The notes: generated by a model not told the origin, from the sequence alone. DNA of 64,000 nt from Nitrospira sp. (GCA_016715825.1 JADJXO010000001.1:113501-177500); one strand, 5' to 3'; numbered from the stretch's first letter, positions 40,607 to 50,947 are shown. Translations and numbers: made by a program.

Positions 40607-43573
40607 ATGAAAGACTGGCTCTGTGATGACACGCGCTACGCCGATCGGTTCCGTCTCTTCGTTCAAGGTCTTCATGATGAATGGGGTGGTGGGGATTCCG
40701 TCGCTGAAGAGGAAGAACTCCCGCCGCCTCCGCAGAATGTTCAGGCCAAACCCGGCAACGGACGTATTACGCTGACATGGGATCCGGTTCCGGATGCCAT
40801 GTACTACAACCTCTACTTCCAGACAACGAAGGGTGTGCAGATCAAGTTTTCTGAACTCACCCGTCCCATCGCCAGTGCCGACGATTTCAAGAGCGTCATC
40901 GGTGTGAAAAAAGAGAAGGCCAGCTGTATCGAAGGCCCGACCAGTCCGTACGTTCACGATGATCTGGCCAATGGGACCTGTTATCACTATGTGGTTACCG
41001 TGGTGACCTCGAAGGGGGAAAGTCCTGAATCGCAAGAAGTGATGGCAATTCCGTCGCCGTATCTCCTTTCGATGGTGATTGGTCAGGAAGGCGTAGAGGA
41101 TGGTGAACTCAGCTCTCCCACGGGGATTGCGCTCGACAAAGACGGCCATATTTACGTGGCCGATACCGACAACCATTCGATCCAAAAATTCGACAAATCT
41201 GGAACCTTTTTGGCTCGATGGGGCGGTGAACCCGGTTCGCAAGAAGGGCAGTTCTATTATCCGCGTGGGCTGGCGGTTGGACCGGACGATGTGGTGTATG
41301 TGGCCGATAGCGGAAACAACCGTGTCCAAAAGTTCGATCTGGAAGGCAATGTGCAGAAGGCCTGGGGCAAGTTTGGGTTTGCCTGGCGCGGCGCCGATAT
41401 GGGCCGCTTCGATGTGCCGTGGGGACTCACGACGGATCAAGACGGGAATGTCTATGTGTCGGATACCAGCAACTCGCGCATTCAAAAGTTCCAAGCCGAT
41501 GGTCAACCGCTGTTGAAATGGGGGCGCGACGGCAGCTTCGACGGGGCATTCTTTTTCCCCCGCGGTGTGGCGGTGGATTTCGTCGGCAATATCTATGTCG
41601 CCGATGAGAGCAATAACCGTATTCAAAAGTTCGATACCCGCGGCAGCTTTTTGACGAAATGGGGGCGCGAGGGAAATGGACCTGGACAGTTCAAGTCGCC
41701 CTGGGGTATCGCGTGCGATGCACTCGGGAACGTCTATGTCGTCGATAGTGGAAATCATCGAATTCAGAAGTTCGACGGCAACGGAACCTTTCTCTGCTCG
41801 TTCGGCAATCGAGGGAAAACCGAGGGGCAGCTCAATTTCCCCTATGGGATCACCGTGGATAAAGAGGGGTGTGTGTTCGTCGTCGATAGCGGCAATAGCC
41901 GCGTACTCAAGTACATACCGACTGAAGAAGAAATGAATCGTGGAAAAGAGCAGCCGACACAGGCAGAAGAGGCCGGGTCAATACAGCCACCCCGCAGTCT
42001 CGCGGTGAAGGCCGGTGATACCGAGGTTTTCCTGAGCTGGATGGAAGTGCCGGGCGCCCAGGCCTATAACCTCTATTTCAGTACCTCTCCTCATCTCACG
42101 ATACAAGGCGCGACCAAGATCGAAGGCGTGACGAATCCCTACACGCACGAAGGTCTTACGAACGATACCCCGTATTTTTATGCGGTGACGGCTTCGTTCG
42201 AAGATGGGGCGGAGAGCGGCTTATCGGAAGAAATGACGGCGACGCCCGTGCTGATCGATATCACGGCGCCGCAGAATCCCTATGCGGTGATCAATCACGG
42301 CGCGTTTATGACGAACTCACCGGATGTGGTCGTGACGATCTCGGCGACCGACTTGGATACGGGGGTCGGTGCCTATTTCATTTCGGAAAGCCCATTGACC
42401 CCGATGGCGGGTACTCCGGGGTGGGTCGATGTCACGCCGGCCATCAAATTTGGGGCGACCATTCCCTTCATCCTGTCCCCCTCGGATGGGCAAAAGACGA
42501 TTTACGTGTGGTTCAAGGATGTTGGGAATAACGTCTCGACACCAGCCACCACGACCATTCTGGTCAATACATCCGGATATCTGTGTGTGGCGAAATGGGG
42601 GAAGCCGGGTCGTGGCGCGTCGCTGTTACATGGCGGCGAATTCATGGCACCCATGTACGGACTTACTGTTGATCGGCAGGGATCGCTGTTTGTCGTCGAC
42701 AACGGCAATAATCGCGTTCAGAAGTTCGATAACGCCGGCAACTTCATCATTCTCTGGGGAAACTTCGGGTCCGCGAACGCCAACTTTCACAATCCCACCG
42801 GCATGGCCTGCGACGGAAACGGTGACGTCTGGGTGGTCGATACGAACAACCATCGCGTGCAAAAGTTCGATGGCAAGCTCGGTGGATATCTGATGAAATT
42901 CGGCTCGCGTGGGAACGGCGAGGGGCAGTTTAATGCCCCGTGGGGCATCGCGGTCGACCGTGTACGTGGCTACCTCTATGTCGTCGACAGCGCAAATTTC
43001 CGTGTACAGAAGTTCGACATGACGGGCGAGTTCATCATGGCCTGGGGCAGCTTTGGGAACGGCGATGGGCAGTTCTATTTTCCGCGCGGCGTGGCCGTCG
43101 ATCAGGAGGATGGATCAGTCTACATCGTCGACATGGGGAATCATCGCATCCAGAAGTTCGACACCAGTACCAATGTGTTGCCGCAGTTGTTGACGAGGTG
43201 GGGAGGCAGTCCAATTGCCGGGCATGCCAGCAGTCCCTTGGCACAGGAAGCCGGTCAGTTGCGCTCCCCCTGGGGAATCACCGTCGATGGGGCCGGCGAC
43301 GTGTATGTGACGGATACGGGCAATCACCGCATCGAGAAATTCGACCGCGAGGGGAATTTTATCACGCAATGGGGCGGGTTCGGAAACGGTGACGGGCAAT
43401 TCAATTTTCCGTATGGGATTGCAGTCGATGCGAAGGGGAGTGTCTTTGTCGTCGACAGCGGCAACACGCGCGTGCAGCAGTTCATGCCTGCGGAAGAGGG
43501 CAGTGAACGTTTGCAGGATGAGGCTGAGGAGCTGGCTGAGTTGGAGAAGGTGCAACGAACCCAGAACGTCTGA
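40607..43573 (+). CDS. Double NHL beta-propeller protein with fibronectin III domains
   Basis: A ~988-residue protein. Residues ~40-145 form a fibronectin type III domain. A first block of six NHL repeats follows (to ~445), each with a (I/V)YV(A/V)D(S/T).N.R(I/V)QKF core. Next are a second fibronectin III domain (~455-545) and an Ig-like domain (~550-655), then a second block of six NHL repeats (~660-970). This is consistent with two six-bladed propellers. NHL domains bind proteins or carbohydrates. No signal peptide or membrane segment is seen, so it is either cytoplasmic or exported by an unrecognised route. The long antisense frame is a shadow. ATG 40607 follows a GTG at 40604. guaB starts 10 bases downstream. 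Confidence 0.82.
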   Translation: MKDWLCDDTRYADRFRLFVQGLHDEWGGGDSVAEEEELPPPPQNVQAKPGNGRITLTWDPVPDAMYYNLYFQTTKGVQIKFSELTRPIASADDFKSVIGVKKEKASCIEGPTSPYVHDDLANGTCYHYVVTVVTSKGESPESQEVMAIPSPYLLSMVIGQEGVEDGELSSPTGIALDKDGHIYVADTDNHSIQKFDKSGTFLARWGGEPGSQEGQFYYPRGLAVGPDDVVYVADSGNNRVQKFDLEGNVQKAWGKFGFAWRGADMGRFDVPWGLTTDQDGNVYVSDTSNSRIQKFQADGQPLLKWGRDGSFDGAFFFPRGVAVDFVGNIYVADESNNRIQKFDTRGSFLTKWGREGNGPGQFKSPWGIACDALGNVYVVDSGNHRIQKFDGNGTFLCSFGNRGKTEGQLNFPYGITVDKEGCVFVVDSGNSRVLKYIPTEEEMNRGKEQPTQAEEAGSIQPPRSLAVKAGDTEVFLSWMEVPGAQAYNLYFSTSPHLTIQGATKIEGVTNPYTHEGLTNDTPYFYAVTASFEDGAESGLSEEMTATPVLIDITAPQNPYAVINHGAFMTNSPDVVVTISATDLDTGVGAYFISESPLTPMAGTPGWVDVTPAIKFGATIPFILSPSDGQKTIYVWFKDVGNNVSTPATTTILVNTSGYLCVAKWGKPGRGASLLHGGEFMAPMYGLTVDRQGSLFVVDNGNNRVQKFDNAGNFIILWGNFGSANANFHNPTGMACDGNGDVWVVDTNNHRVQKFDGKLGGYLMKFGSRGNGEGQFNAPWGIAVDRVRGYLYVVDSANFRVQKFDMTGEFIMAWGSFGNGDGQFYFPRGVAVDQEDGSVYIVDMGNHRIQKFDTSTNVLPQLLTRWGGSPIAGHASSPLAQEAGQLRSPWGITVDGAGDVYVTDTGNHRIEKFDREGNFITQWGGFGNGDGQFNFPYGIAVDAKGSVFVVDSGNTRVQQFMPAEEGSERLQDEAEELAELEKVQRTQNV

Positions 43574-43583
43574 AGAGGGAACG

Positions 43584-45050
43584 ATGCTTGATAAAGAACC
43601 ACGACTGGGATTGACCTACGACGATGTGGTCCTCATGCCGGCTAAGTCCCAGATTCTGCCCAGCGATGTTGAAACCGGCACACAGGTGTCGCGCAATATC
43701 CGGATCAACATTCCGCTCGTCAGCGCCGCGATGGATACCGTGACGGAAGCTCGACTGGCGATCGCCATGGCGCGCGAAGGTGGGATCGGCATTCTTCATC
43801 GGGTGCTGTCTCCGGCCGATCAAGCGATCGAAGTGGATAAGGTCAAGAAATCGGAGAGCGGGATGATTCTGGATCCGGTGACGATTTCGCCGGATGAAAC
43901 GATTCGTGATGCCCACCAACTGATGGCGAAGTATCGGATCTCCGGTATTCCTGTCACCCAAGGGCGCAAGTTGGTGGGGATCCTCACCAATCGGGATCTC
44001 CGATTTGAAAGCCGGATGGACCTGAAGGTTTCACAAGTCATGAAGCGGGAACGGCTGGTGACGGCGCCGGAGGGCACCAGTCTGGAGAAGGCGCGAGAAA
44101 TTCTCCATGAACATCGAATCGAAAAGCTGCCGGTGGTGAACAAGCAGTATGAGCTCAAAGGCCTCATTACCATCAAAGATATTGAAAAACGTATCAAGTA
44201 TCCCAACGCCTGTAAGGATAGTCATGGGCGGTTACGGGTGGGCGCCGCAGTCGGCGTAGGGCGAGATACGGAGGAGCGGGTGGCTCTGCTGAAAAAATCC
44301 GGTGTGGATCTGGTGGTCATTGACACGGCGCACGGACATTCGCAGGCCGTACTGGATACCGCAAAGATGATCAAGAAGCTGTATCCTGATCTTGAGCTGG
44401 TCGCGGGGAATATTGGTACGGCGGAGGCAGCCAAAGACATGCTCAAAGTCGGAGTCGATGCGGTGAAGGTTGGAGTCGGACCGGGATCGATCTGTACGAC
44501 GCGCATCGTGTCGGGTGCCGGAATGCCGCAGTTAACCGCCATCGCAGATTGCGCCAAGGTTTTGCGTAAAAGCGGAGTTCCGATCATTGCCGATGGAGGC
44601 ATCAAGTTTTCGGGCGACATCACGAAGGCCCTGGCTGCTGGGGCATCGGCCGTTATGCTCGGCGGGCTCTTTGCTGGAACAGAAGAAGCTCCAGGTGAGA
44701 CCGTCCTCTATCAAGCGAGAACCTACAAAGTTTACCGCGGCATGGGCTCTATCGGAGCGATGGAGCGAGGCGGGGGAGATCGATACGGACAGGCCGGCCA
44801 GTCGGCACAGAAGCTTGTTCCGGAAGGGATTGAGGGACGTGTTCCCTACAAAGGCCCGGTAGCGGCGGTGGTGTACCAGTTGGTCGGTGGCGTCAAATCA
44901 GGGATGGGCTACTGCGGCTGCAAAACGATCGCCGATCTCCAACGGAACGCGACGTTCATCAGGCAATCCGTGGCTGGCCTCCGTGAAAGCCATGTGCATG
45001 ATGTGATCATTACCAAAGAGGCGCCGAACTACCGTATGGATTGGGAGTAG
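43584..45050 (+). CDS. guaB: IMP dehydrogenase
   Basis: A 488-residue enzyme converting IMP to XMP with NAD+, the rate-limiting step of GMP synthesis. The N-terminus LGLTYDDVVLMPAKS, two CBS domains (~95-205; e.g. ISGIPVTQGRKLVGI), the catalytic loop GPGSICTTRIVSG with the nucleophile Cys, and the flap region RYGQAG are all present. ATG 43584 follows AGAGGGAA. It precedes guaA, with 147 bases holding an inverted repeat between them. Full length, intact. Confidence 0.93.
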   Translation: MLDKEPRLGLTYDDVVLMPAKSQILPSDVETGTQVSRNIRINIPLVSAAMDTVTEARLAIAMAREGGIGILHRVLSPADQAIEVDKVKKSESGMILDPVTISPDETIRDAHQLMAKYRISGIPVTQGRKLVGILTNRDLRFESRMDLKVSQVMKRERLVTAPEGTSLEKAREILHEHRIEKLPVVNKQYELKGLITIKDIEKRIKYPNACKDSHGRLRVGAAVGVGRDTEERVALLKKSGVDLVVIDTAHGHSQAVLDTAKMIKKLYPDLELVAGNIGTAEAAKDMLKVGVDAVKVGVGPGSICTTRIVSGAGMPQLTAIADCAKVLRKSGVPIIADGGIKFSGDITKALAAGASAVMLGGLFAGTEEAPGETVLYQARTYKVYRGMGSIGAMERGGGDRYGQAGQSAQKLVPEGIEGRVPYKGPVAAVVYQLVGGVKSGMGYCGCKTIADLQRNATFIRQSVAGLRESHVHDVIITKEAPNYRMDWE

Positions 45051-45083
45051 TATCGCGTGAAGCGTCTCTCGTGCACATGCTCC

Positions 45084-45176
45084 GGGTTTCAAGTTTCTCG
45101 TTTCATGTTGTCCTCAACATTTCAGTCGTCCGAAATAATCAACGTGAAACCTGGAAGTAGAAACTAGAAACTTCGA
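45084..45176. repeat. Imperfect inverted repeat between guaB and guaA
   Basis: The spacer contains GTTTCAAGTTTCTCGTTTCATG near 45086-45107 and an inverse, CGTGAAAC...TAGAAACTAGAAACTTCGAG, near 45142-45176. The arms pair imperfectly. It resembles the short GTTTC/GAAAC-rich dispersed palindromes seen between genes in some genomes. It could act as an RNA stem between guaB and guaA, but no T-run follows. Confidence 0.45.
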
Positions 45177-45197
45177 GTCCGGACGAACGACGCCTTC

Positions 45198-46754
45198 ATG
45201 GAACTCTGGCACGATAGAATCCTCGTCCTCGATTTCGGCTCGCAGTATACGCAGCTGATCGCTCGACGTATTCGCGAAGCCCAAGTCTATTCTCAAATTT
45301 TCCCCTGCACAGCCCCGCTGGCAACCATTCTGGCCTATCGGCCGAAGGGGATTGTGCTGTCCGGCGGACCATCCAGTGTCTACGAAAAGAAAGCGCCGGT
45401 CGTCGCTAAGGAACTGTTCGATCAACACATCCCGATCCTCGGCATCTGCTACGGCATGCAGCTCGTCACGCATCTCTCCGGCGGAGAAGTCGGCAAATCG
45501 CTACATCGGGAGTATGGCCGTGCGGATCTCACTATCGAGGATGAGAGCGATCTCTTTAAGGGTATCGGATCCGACAAGAAGACGTCTGTGTGGATGTCGC
45601 ATGGAGATCGCATAGAGCGGATGCCTCCAGGATTTCGATCGATCGCCCATACGAGCAACTCGCCCGTCGCTGCGATGAAGCGAGATGATCACAAGCGACG
45701 CGTCTATTGCCTGCAGTTCCATCCCGAAGTGGCACACACGCTGGAAGGGGCGCAGATCCTCCGCAACTTCGTGTACGAGATTTGCGGCTGCAAGCCAACT
45801 TGGACCATGCAGTCCTATGTCGAAACGGCGGTTACACAGATTCGCCAACAGGTCGGGAAGGAGCGAGTGATTTGTGCATTGAGCGGTGGCGTGGATTCAT
45901 CGGTGGCAGCGGCGCTCACGCACCGGGCGATCGGTGACCAATTGACCTGTATCTTCGTCGATAACGGTGTGTTACGAGCAGGGGAACGGGAGCAAGTCCA
46001 AAAGACTTTCGCCTCGCAGCTACATCTCAATCTACGGGTCCTGGACGGCACGAAGCAATTTCTGGCCGGTCTCAAACATGTGACGGACCCCGAGCGAAAG
46101 CGGAAGATCATCGGCAGGCAGTTCATCAAGCAATTCGAAGCGGAATCAAAGAAGCTCAAAGGCACCAAGTATCTTGTGCAAGGTACGCTCTATCCTGATG
46201 TGATTGAGAGTGTCAGCTTCAAAGGTCCATCGGCAACGATCAAGACACACCATAATGTCGGGGGATTGCCGGCCCGCATGAAACTTAAGCTGATTGAACC
46301 GCTTCGGGAGTTGTTTAAGGATGAAGTGCGGGTGCTGGGCCAAGAGCTGGAATTGCCGGACGAGATTATCTGGCGACAACCGTTCCCAGGCCCAGGGTTG
46401 GCGATTCGCGTACTGGGTTCTGTGACTGCTGAACGGTTGGCGATCTTGCGTGCAGCGGAGGCGATTGTTGATCAGGAGATCCGAAGTGCAGGCCTCTATC
46501 GCGAGATCTGGCAGGCCTTTGCTGTTCTGTTGCCGATCAGGACCGTTGGGGTAATGGGCGATCAGCGGACCTACGAACATGTGATTGCGATTCGTGCCGT
46601 CACGAGTGTGGATGGCATGACGGCAGATTGGGCCAGGATTCCTACTGACGTGCTGGGTCGCATATCGAATCGCATCATCAATGAAGTGAAAGGTGTGAAT
46701 CGGGTCGTGTACGACATCAGCTCAAAACCACCCAGTACGATTGAATGGGAGTAG
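45198..46754 (+). CDS. guaA: GMP synthase (glutamine-hydrolysing)
   Basis: A 518-residue enzyme. The N-terminal class I glutamine amidotransferase domain has the nucleophile Cys in GICYGMQ and the His-Glu pair in LQFHPEVAHT. The ATP-pyrophosphatase domain has SGGVDSSVAAALT, and the C-terminal dimerisation domain ends PPSTIEWE, the usual terminus. It converts XMP to GMP with glutamine and ATP. It follows guaB on the same strand, so guanine nucleotide synthesis is grouped. Full length. Confidence 0.93.
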   Translation: MELWHDRILVLDFGSQYTQLIARRIREAQVYSQIFPCTAPLATILAYRPKGIVLSGGPSSVYEKKAPVVAKELFDQHIPILGICYGMQLVTHLSGGEVGKSLHREYGRADLTIEDESDLFKGIGSDKKTSVWMSHGDRIERMPPGFRSIAHTSNSPVAAMKRDDHKRRVYCLQFHPEVAHTLEGAQILRNFVYEICGCKPTWTMQSYVETAVTQIRQQVGKERVICALSGGVDSSVAAALTHRAIGDQLTCIFVDNGVLRAGEREQVQKTFASQLHLNLRVLDGTKQFLAGLKHVTDPERKRKIIGRQFIKQFEAESKKLKGTKYLVQGTLYPDVIESVSFKGPSATIKTHHNVGGLPARMKLKLIEPLRELFKDEVRVLGQELELPDEIIWRQPFPGPGLAIRVLGSVTAERLAILRAAEAIVDQEIRSAGLYREIWQAFAVLLPIRTVGVMGDQRTYEHVIAIRAVTSVDGMTADWARIPTDVLGRISNRIINEVKGVNRVVYDISSKPPSTIEWE

Positions 46755-46852
46755 GGAAGGCTGAAAGCAGTCTCACTGTCTCCCGTGATCGTCTAGTCCG
46801 CAGCGAGAGCCGGCAGGGCTACCTCCTATATTGAGAGGGGAAGAGAGAACCA

Positions 46853-47698
46853 ATGGCAGTTCGACTCCAAAAACTCATTGCGAGTACCGGGCTCTCCTCT
46901 CGCCGCAAAGCCGAGACGTTGATTGCGACCGGTCGCGTCACGGTGAATGGCAAGGTGGTCACCGAACTTGGGACGAAGGTTGATCCCGACCGCGATCACG
47001 TGAAAGTGGACGGTAAGCATCTGAATTCGGCACAACCGTATGTGTATCTGATGCTGAACAAACCCAAGAACGTGATGTCGACGTTGGACGATCCCGGAGG
47101 ACGAGACACCGTGAAGGACTTTCTTCATGGCGTCTCCGTGCGGGTGTTTCCGGTTGGTCGGTTGGACTTTGATAGTGAAGGACTGATGCTGCTCACCAAT
47201 AACGGTGAGTTGGCGCAGGCCCTTCTGCATCCGCGGTATCAGGTGTCCAAGACTTATCTCATTAAAGTCAAAGGCGTGCTGACAGAGTCCGAAATCGGCC
47301 AACTCCAACACGGAGTTAAGCTTGAGGATGGCATGACGAGTCCGGCGGTCGTGAAGAAGATCAAGAGAGCTGAGGCAAACTCCTGGCTGGAGATCACGAT
47401 TCGGGAAGGCCGCAAGCATCAAGTGAAGCGCATGCTGGAATCCGTGGGGCATATGGTGATCAAGCTGATGCGCGTCAGGATGGGGCCACTCGTGCTTGGT
47501 CATTTGGAGCCGGGCGAGTTTCGATTCCTCACCGATCGAGAGGCCAATGCGTTGCGCGAATTGGTTGAGCACCGCGTGACTGCGGTCGAACAGGGGGCAG
47601 AGCCGATGGCTGGTCCCAAACGGCTGGTCAGGCGCAAGGGCTGGGCCAGACCGCTGAGGGCGAAGAAGAATGTCGGAAAGAAAGCGAGAACGGCATGA
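46853..47698 (+). CDS. Pseudouridine synthase, RluB/RsuA type
   Basis: A 281-residue protein. An S4 RNA-binding domain comes first (RLQKLIASTGLSSRRKAETL), then the synthase core with the catalytic Asp in PVGRLDFDSEGLMLLTN and the KTYLIKVKG and REGRKHQVKRMLESVG segments. These fit the RluB/E and RsuA family, which modify large or small subunit rRNA. The Lys/Arg-rich C-terminal tail (~250-281) is an extra RNA-binding extension. The stop overlaps the aspS start by 4 bases. Substrate site cannot be told from sequence. Confidence 0.88.
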   Translation: MAVRLQKLIASTGLSSRRKAETLIATGRVTVNGKVVTELGTKVDPDRDHVKVDGKHLNSAQPYVYLMLNKPKNVMSTLDDPGGRDTVKDFLHGVSVRVFPVGRLDFDSEGLMLLTNNGELAQALLHPRYQVSKTYLIKVKGVLTESEIGQLQHGVKLEDGMTSPAVVKKIKRAEANSWLEITIREGRKHQVKRMLESVGHMVIKLMRVRMGPLVLGHLEPGEFRFLTDREANALRELVEHRVTAVEQGAEPMAGPKRLVRRKGWARPLRAKKNVGKKARTA

Positions 47699-49457
47699 AA
47701 ATCCGCACACATCGCTGCGGCGAGTTACAGAAGCAACAGGTAGGGCAGACCGTTGTGCTGAACGGCTGGGTTCAGCGGCGGCGCGACCATGGGATGGTCA
47801 TCTTTATCGATCTCCGCGATCGGACAGGGATCACACAAGTCGTGTTCAATGCTGAGCGCAATCTTCGGTGTCATCAAGCGGCTCATGTGCTGAGGAGTGA
47901 ATGTGTCGTCTCTGTGACCGGGCAGGTGATGGCAAGACCGGAGGAGTCGAAGAATCCCGATCTCTCGACCGGGGAGATCGAGGTCTTTGTCGATGAGGTG
48001 GAGGTCTTGAACGAGGCCAAGACACCACCGTTTGTGATCGAAGATGATGCCGAAGTCACGGAAGCCATCCGCTTGAAATATCGCTTCTTGGACCTGCGCC
48101 GGCCTAGGATGCAGGAGCTCTTGACCCTCCGACATGGCATTATGCAGACGACGAGAGAGTTCGTGAATGCAGAGGGTTTCTTAGAGGTGGAGACGCCGAT
48201 CTTGACAAAGAGCACACCGGAGGGCGCCAGGGATTATTTGGTACCCAGCCGCGTTAATCCCGGACAGTTTTTTGCGCTGCCCCAGTCGCCACAGTTGTTC
48301 AAGCAAGTGCTGATGGCGAGCGGGGTGGATCGCTATTATCAGATTGCACGGTGCTTCCGCGACGAGGATCTTCGGAACGACCGGCAACCGGAGTTTACCC
48401 AGATCGATCTGGAAATGTCGTTCGTCGATCGTGAGCAGATCATGGATCTCATGGAGCGCATGATCGTCACCATCTTCATGAAGGTCGGTGGTGTCCAACT
48501 TCCGACGCCGTTTCTTCGGTTGAGCTACGCGGAAGCGATAGGCCGGTACGGGTCCGACAAGCCGGACCTTCGGTTCGATATGCCGCTCTATGATGTGACG
48601 GCCTTCGGCGCGTCAAGTCAGTTTAAGGTGTTCAAGGATGCAGCGACGAAGGGAGGTATCGTCAAGGCGCTAATTGTGAAGGGCGGAGCGGTGCTCTCTC
48701 GGACGCGCATCGATGCCTTGGGGAGACGGCAAAAAGTTTCGGAGCCAAGGGGCTTGCATGGCTCAAGCTGACGGCAGAAGGCCAACTGGAGTCGGTGATC
48801 GCAAAATTCCTCGACGCCAAGGCCTTTGCGGCAGCATTACCCGAAGCGAAGCCAGGCGATTTGATTCTGTTCGGTGCGGACAAGGCCTCGGTCGTACATG
48901 ATGTGCTCGGTCGGATCAGGCTTCTTTTGGGCGAAGAATTGAATCTGATCGACAAGACGACCTGGCGGCCTCTGTGGGTCATCGATTTCCCGATGCTGGA
49001 TTACGACCAGGAACAGAAGCGGTATGTGGCTATGCACCATCCTTTTACGGCGCCTGTCGACGACGATGTTGCGCTGTTCGAATCTGATCCATCGAAAGTG
49101 AGAGCCAAGGCGTACGACATGGTGTTGAACGGAAGCGAGATCGGCGGTGGGAGCATCCGTATCCACCGGCGAGACGTGCAAAGTAAAGTCTTCGATCTGC
49201 TGGGGATCGGTAAAGAAGAAGCCGTGGCCAAGTTTGGGTTCTTGCTCGAGGCTCTTGAGTTTGGCGCGCCGCCGCATGGCGGTATTGCATTCGGGTTAGA
49301 TCGGTTGGTCATGTTGCTTGGTCACGCTGATTCGATCCGTGACGTTATCGCCTTTCCCAAGACCCAGAGGGCGCAATGTCCGCTCACCGATGCGCCGTCT
49401 GCCGTCGGGTCCGATCAGCTGAAAGAATTGCGCATTAAGCTGGATCTCGTTCAGTAG
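47695..49457 (+). pseudogene. aspS: Aspartyl-tRNA synthetase with a single-base frameshift
   Basis: The first frame (47695-48771) gives the anticodon-binding domain and most of the class II catalytic core: RTHRCGELQKQQVGQTVVLN at the start, then FLEVETPILTKSTPEGARDY (motif 1 region) and FRDEDLRNDRQPEFTQIDLE (motif 2). The protein then departs from the family near 48720. The family sequence resumes in another frame as ETAKSFGAKGLAWLKL and continues to 49457 with motif 3 (AFGLDRLVMLLG). Adding one G to the GGGG at 48720-48723 restores one frame of ~587 residues. aspS is essential, so sequencing or assembly error is likely, unless another copy exists. Confidence 0.85.
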
Positions 49458-49463
49458 GTCGCT

Positions 49464-50576
49464 ATGACTGCTAACACGTTCGGACGCATCTTTTCCGTCA
49501 CTTCGTTTGGAGAGAGCCATGGTCCGGCTATCGGGTGCGTCGTCGATGGGTGCCCGCCAGGTCTGGCGTTGTCCGCTCAAGACATTCAGAACGATTTGGA
49601 TCGCCGCAAGCCTGGCACGTCACGCCATGTCACGCAGCGCCAGGAGTCAGACACGGTTGAAATTCTTTCCGGGGTATTCGAGGGGAAGACGACCGGTACC
49701 CCGATCGCGCTGTTGATCCGCAATGAAGACCAACGCAGCCGGGATTATGGAAACTTGATCGATACCTTCCGGCCTGGGCACGCCGACTACACCTACTGGC
49801 AGAAGTATGGCATTCGCGACCATCGAGGCGGGGGCCGTGCCTCGGCTCGTGAGACGGCTGTACGTGTTGCAGCGGCCGCCATTGCGCGAAAGTGGCTGCA
49901 TGAAAAGTATGGGGTGGTCATTCGTGGGTATCTCAGCCAGCTCGGGCCTCATGAATTGACGTTTAAGACTTGGGAGGCTGTGGGGCAGAATCCATTTTTC
50001 TCAGCTAATCCCGATGCAGTCTCCACGCTCGAATCCTTCATGGATGAGTTACGAAAGGCGGGCGATTCGGTTGGTGCCAGGATTACCACGGTGGCGGAGC
50101 ATGTGCCGGTTGGATGGGGAGCACCTGTCTATGCCAAGCTGGACTCAGATTTGGCTGGGGCCATGATGAGCATCAACGCCGTAAAGGCCGTTGAGATTGG
50201 ATCTGGTTTCGCCTCAGTGACCCAACGTGGGTCCGAACATGGTGATGAACTGACGCCGGAAGGATTTCTCTCCAACAACGCCGGCGGCATTCTCGGCGGT
50301 ATTTCCACCGGGCAGGATATCGTTGTCACAATCGGCATCAAGCCTACATCGAGCATCCGCATCCCGCGCAAGTCGATCGACAAGCAAGGCAACCCGGTCA
50401 TGGTGGAAACCAACGGCCGCCACGACCCCTGCGTCGGCATCCGCGCCACTCCGATTGCCGAAGCCATGCTGGCGCTCGTCCTCATGGACCATGCACTCCT
50501 GCATCGAGCGCAGAATGCCGAGGTGGCGACAAAAACTCCAAAGATTGGTGGCGCGGTCAAACGGCCCAGCAATTAG
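49464..50576 (+). CDS. aroC: Chorismate synthase
   Basis: A 370-residue enzyme that makes chorismate from EPSP using reduced FMN, the end of the shikimate pathway. N-terminal SFGESHGPAIGCVVDGCPPG, then RPGHADYTYWQKYGIRDHRGGGR (read as two parts, with the conserved His residues), and C-terminal GRHDPCVGIRATPIAEAM are all standard family motifs. It begins 6 bases after the aspS stop on the same strand. Full length and apparently intact. Confidence 0.92.
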   Translation: MTANTFGRIFSVTSFGESHGPAIGCVVDGCPPGLALSAQDIQNDLDRRKPGTSRHVTQRQESDTVEILSGVFEGKTTGTPIALLIRNEDQRSRDYGNLIDTFRPGHADYTYWQKYGIRDHRGGGRASARETAVRVAAAAIARKWLHEKYGVVIRGYLSQLGPHELTFKTWEAVGQNPFFSANPDAVSTLESFMDELRKAGDSVGARITTVAEHVPVGWGAPVYAKLDSDLAGAMMSINAVKAVEIGSGFASVTQRGSEHGDELTPEGFLSNNAGGILGGISTGQDIVVTIGIKPTSSIRIPRKSIDKQGNPVMVETNGRHDPCVGIRATPIAEAMLALVLMDHALLHRAQNAEVATKTPKIGGAVKRPSN

Positions 50577-50596
50577 CCTGTTGGCTTCGATAAAGT

Positions 50597-50944
50597 CTAC
50601 GATAATTTCGTGCGGCTTTCCGAAGAGTGAATCTCAACCGGCTGCACCATCGCAAGAAGACTTGAACAGATCTGTTGTTCGATCCAGGTGAGAAAGGCTT
50701 CCACCTTGTCCCGTAAATCGACGATTTCGATAGTGACTGGGAGGTCTTCGGCCAGACGTTCGATTTTGAAGGTATGGATCACGCGGGTTTGAGCGCCGAA
50801 TCCCATCAACCCACGGTAGACGGTGGCGCCAGCCATCTTCCGGGCATGGGCCTGGATGACGATCCATTCATAGAGCGGTCGTCCGTCCTGTTTATCTCGC
50901 TCTCCGACAAAGATCCGTAGGAGACATCCCTGTTCGATGCGCAT
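50597..50944 (-). CDS. DUF190 family protein
   Basis: A 115-residue protein of the DUF190 family, with an N-terminal LRIFVGERDKQDGRPLYEW segment and ARKMAGATVYRGLMGFGAQ and a C-terminal IEIVD segment typical of this PII-like fold. Members commonly sit next to crcB fluoride channels, as here, and their function is not known; they might regulate the channel. The start is 3 bases after the crcB stop on the same strand, so the two are one operon. Cytoplasmic. Confidence 0.85.
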   Translation of the reverse strand: MRIEQGCLLRIFVGERDKQDGRPLYEWIVIQAHARKMAGATVYRGLMGFGAQTRVIHTFKIERLAEDLPVTIEIVDLRDKVEAFLTWIEQQICSSLLAMVQPVEIHSSESRTKLS

Positions 50945-50947
50945 CGA

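Noticed and set aside
40463..41758. Long minus-strand open frame opposite the NHL gene
   Set aside because: It mirrors the repeated NHL codons on the other strand, resembles no family and has no ribosome binding site; the plus-strand repeats are clear.
46826..47710. Minus-strand frame opposite the pseudouridine synthase gene
   Set aside because: The plus-strand gene has full S4 and synthase motifs; the antisense frame is His-rich and matches nothing.
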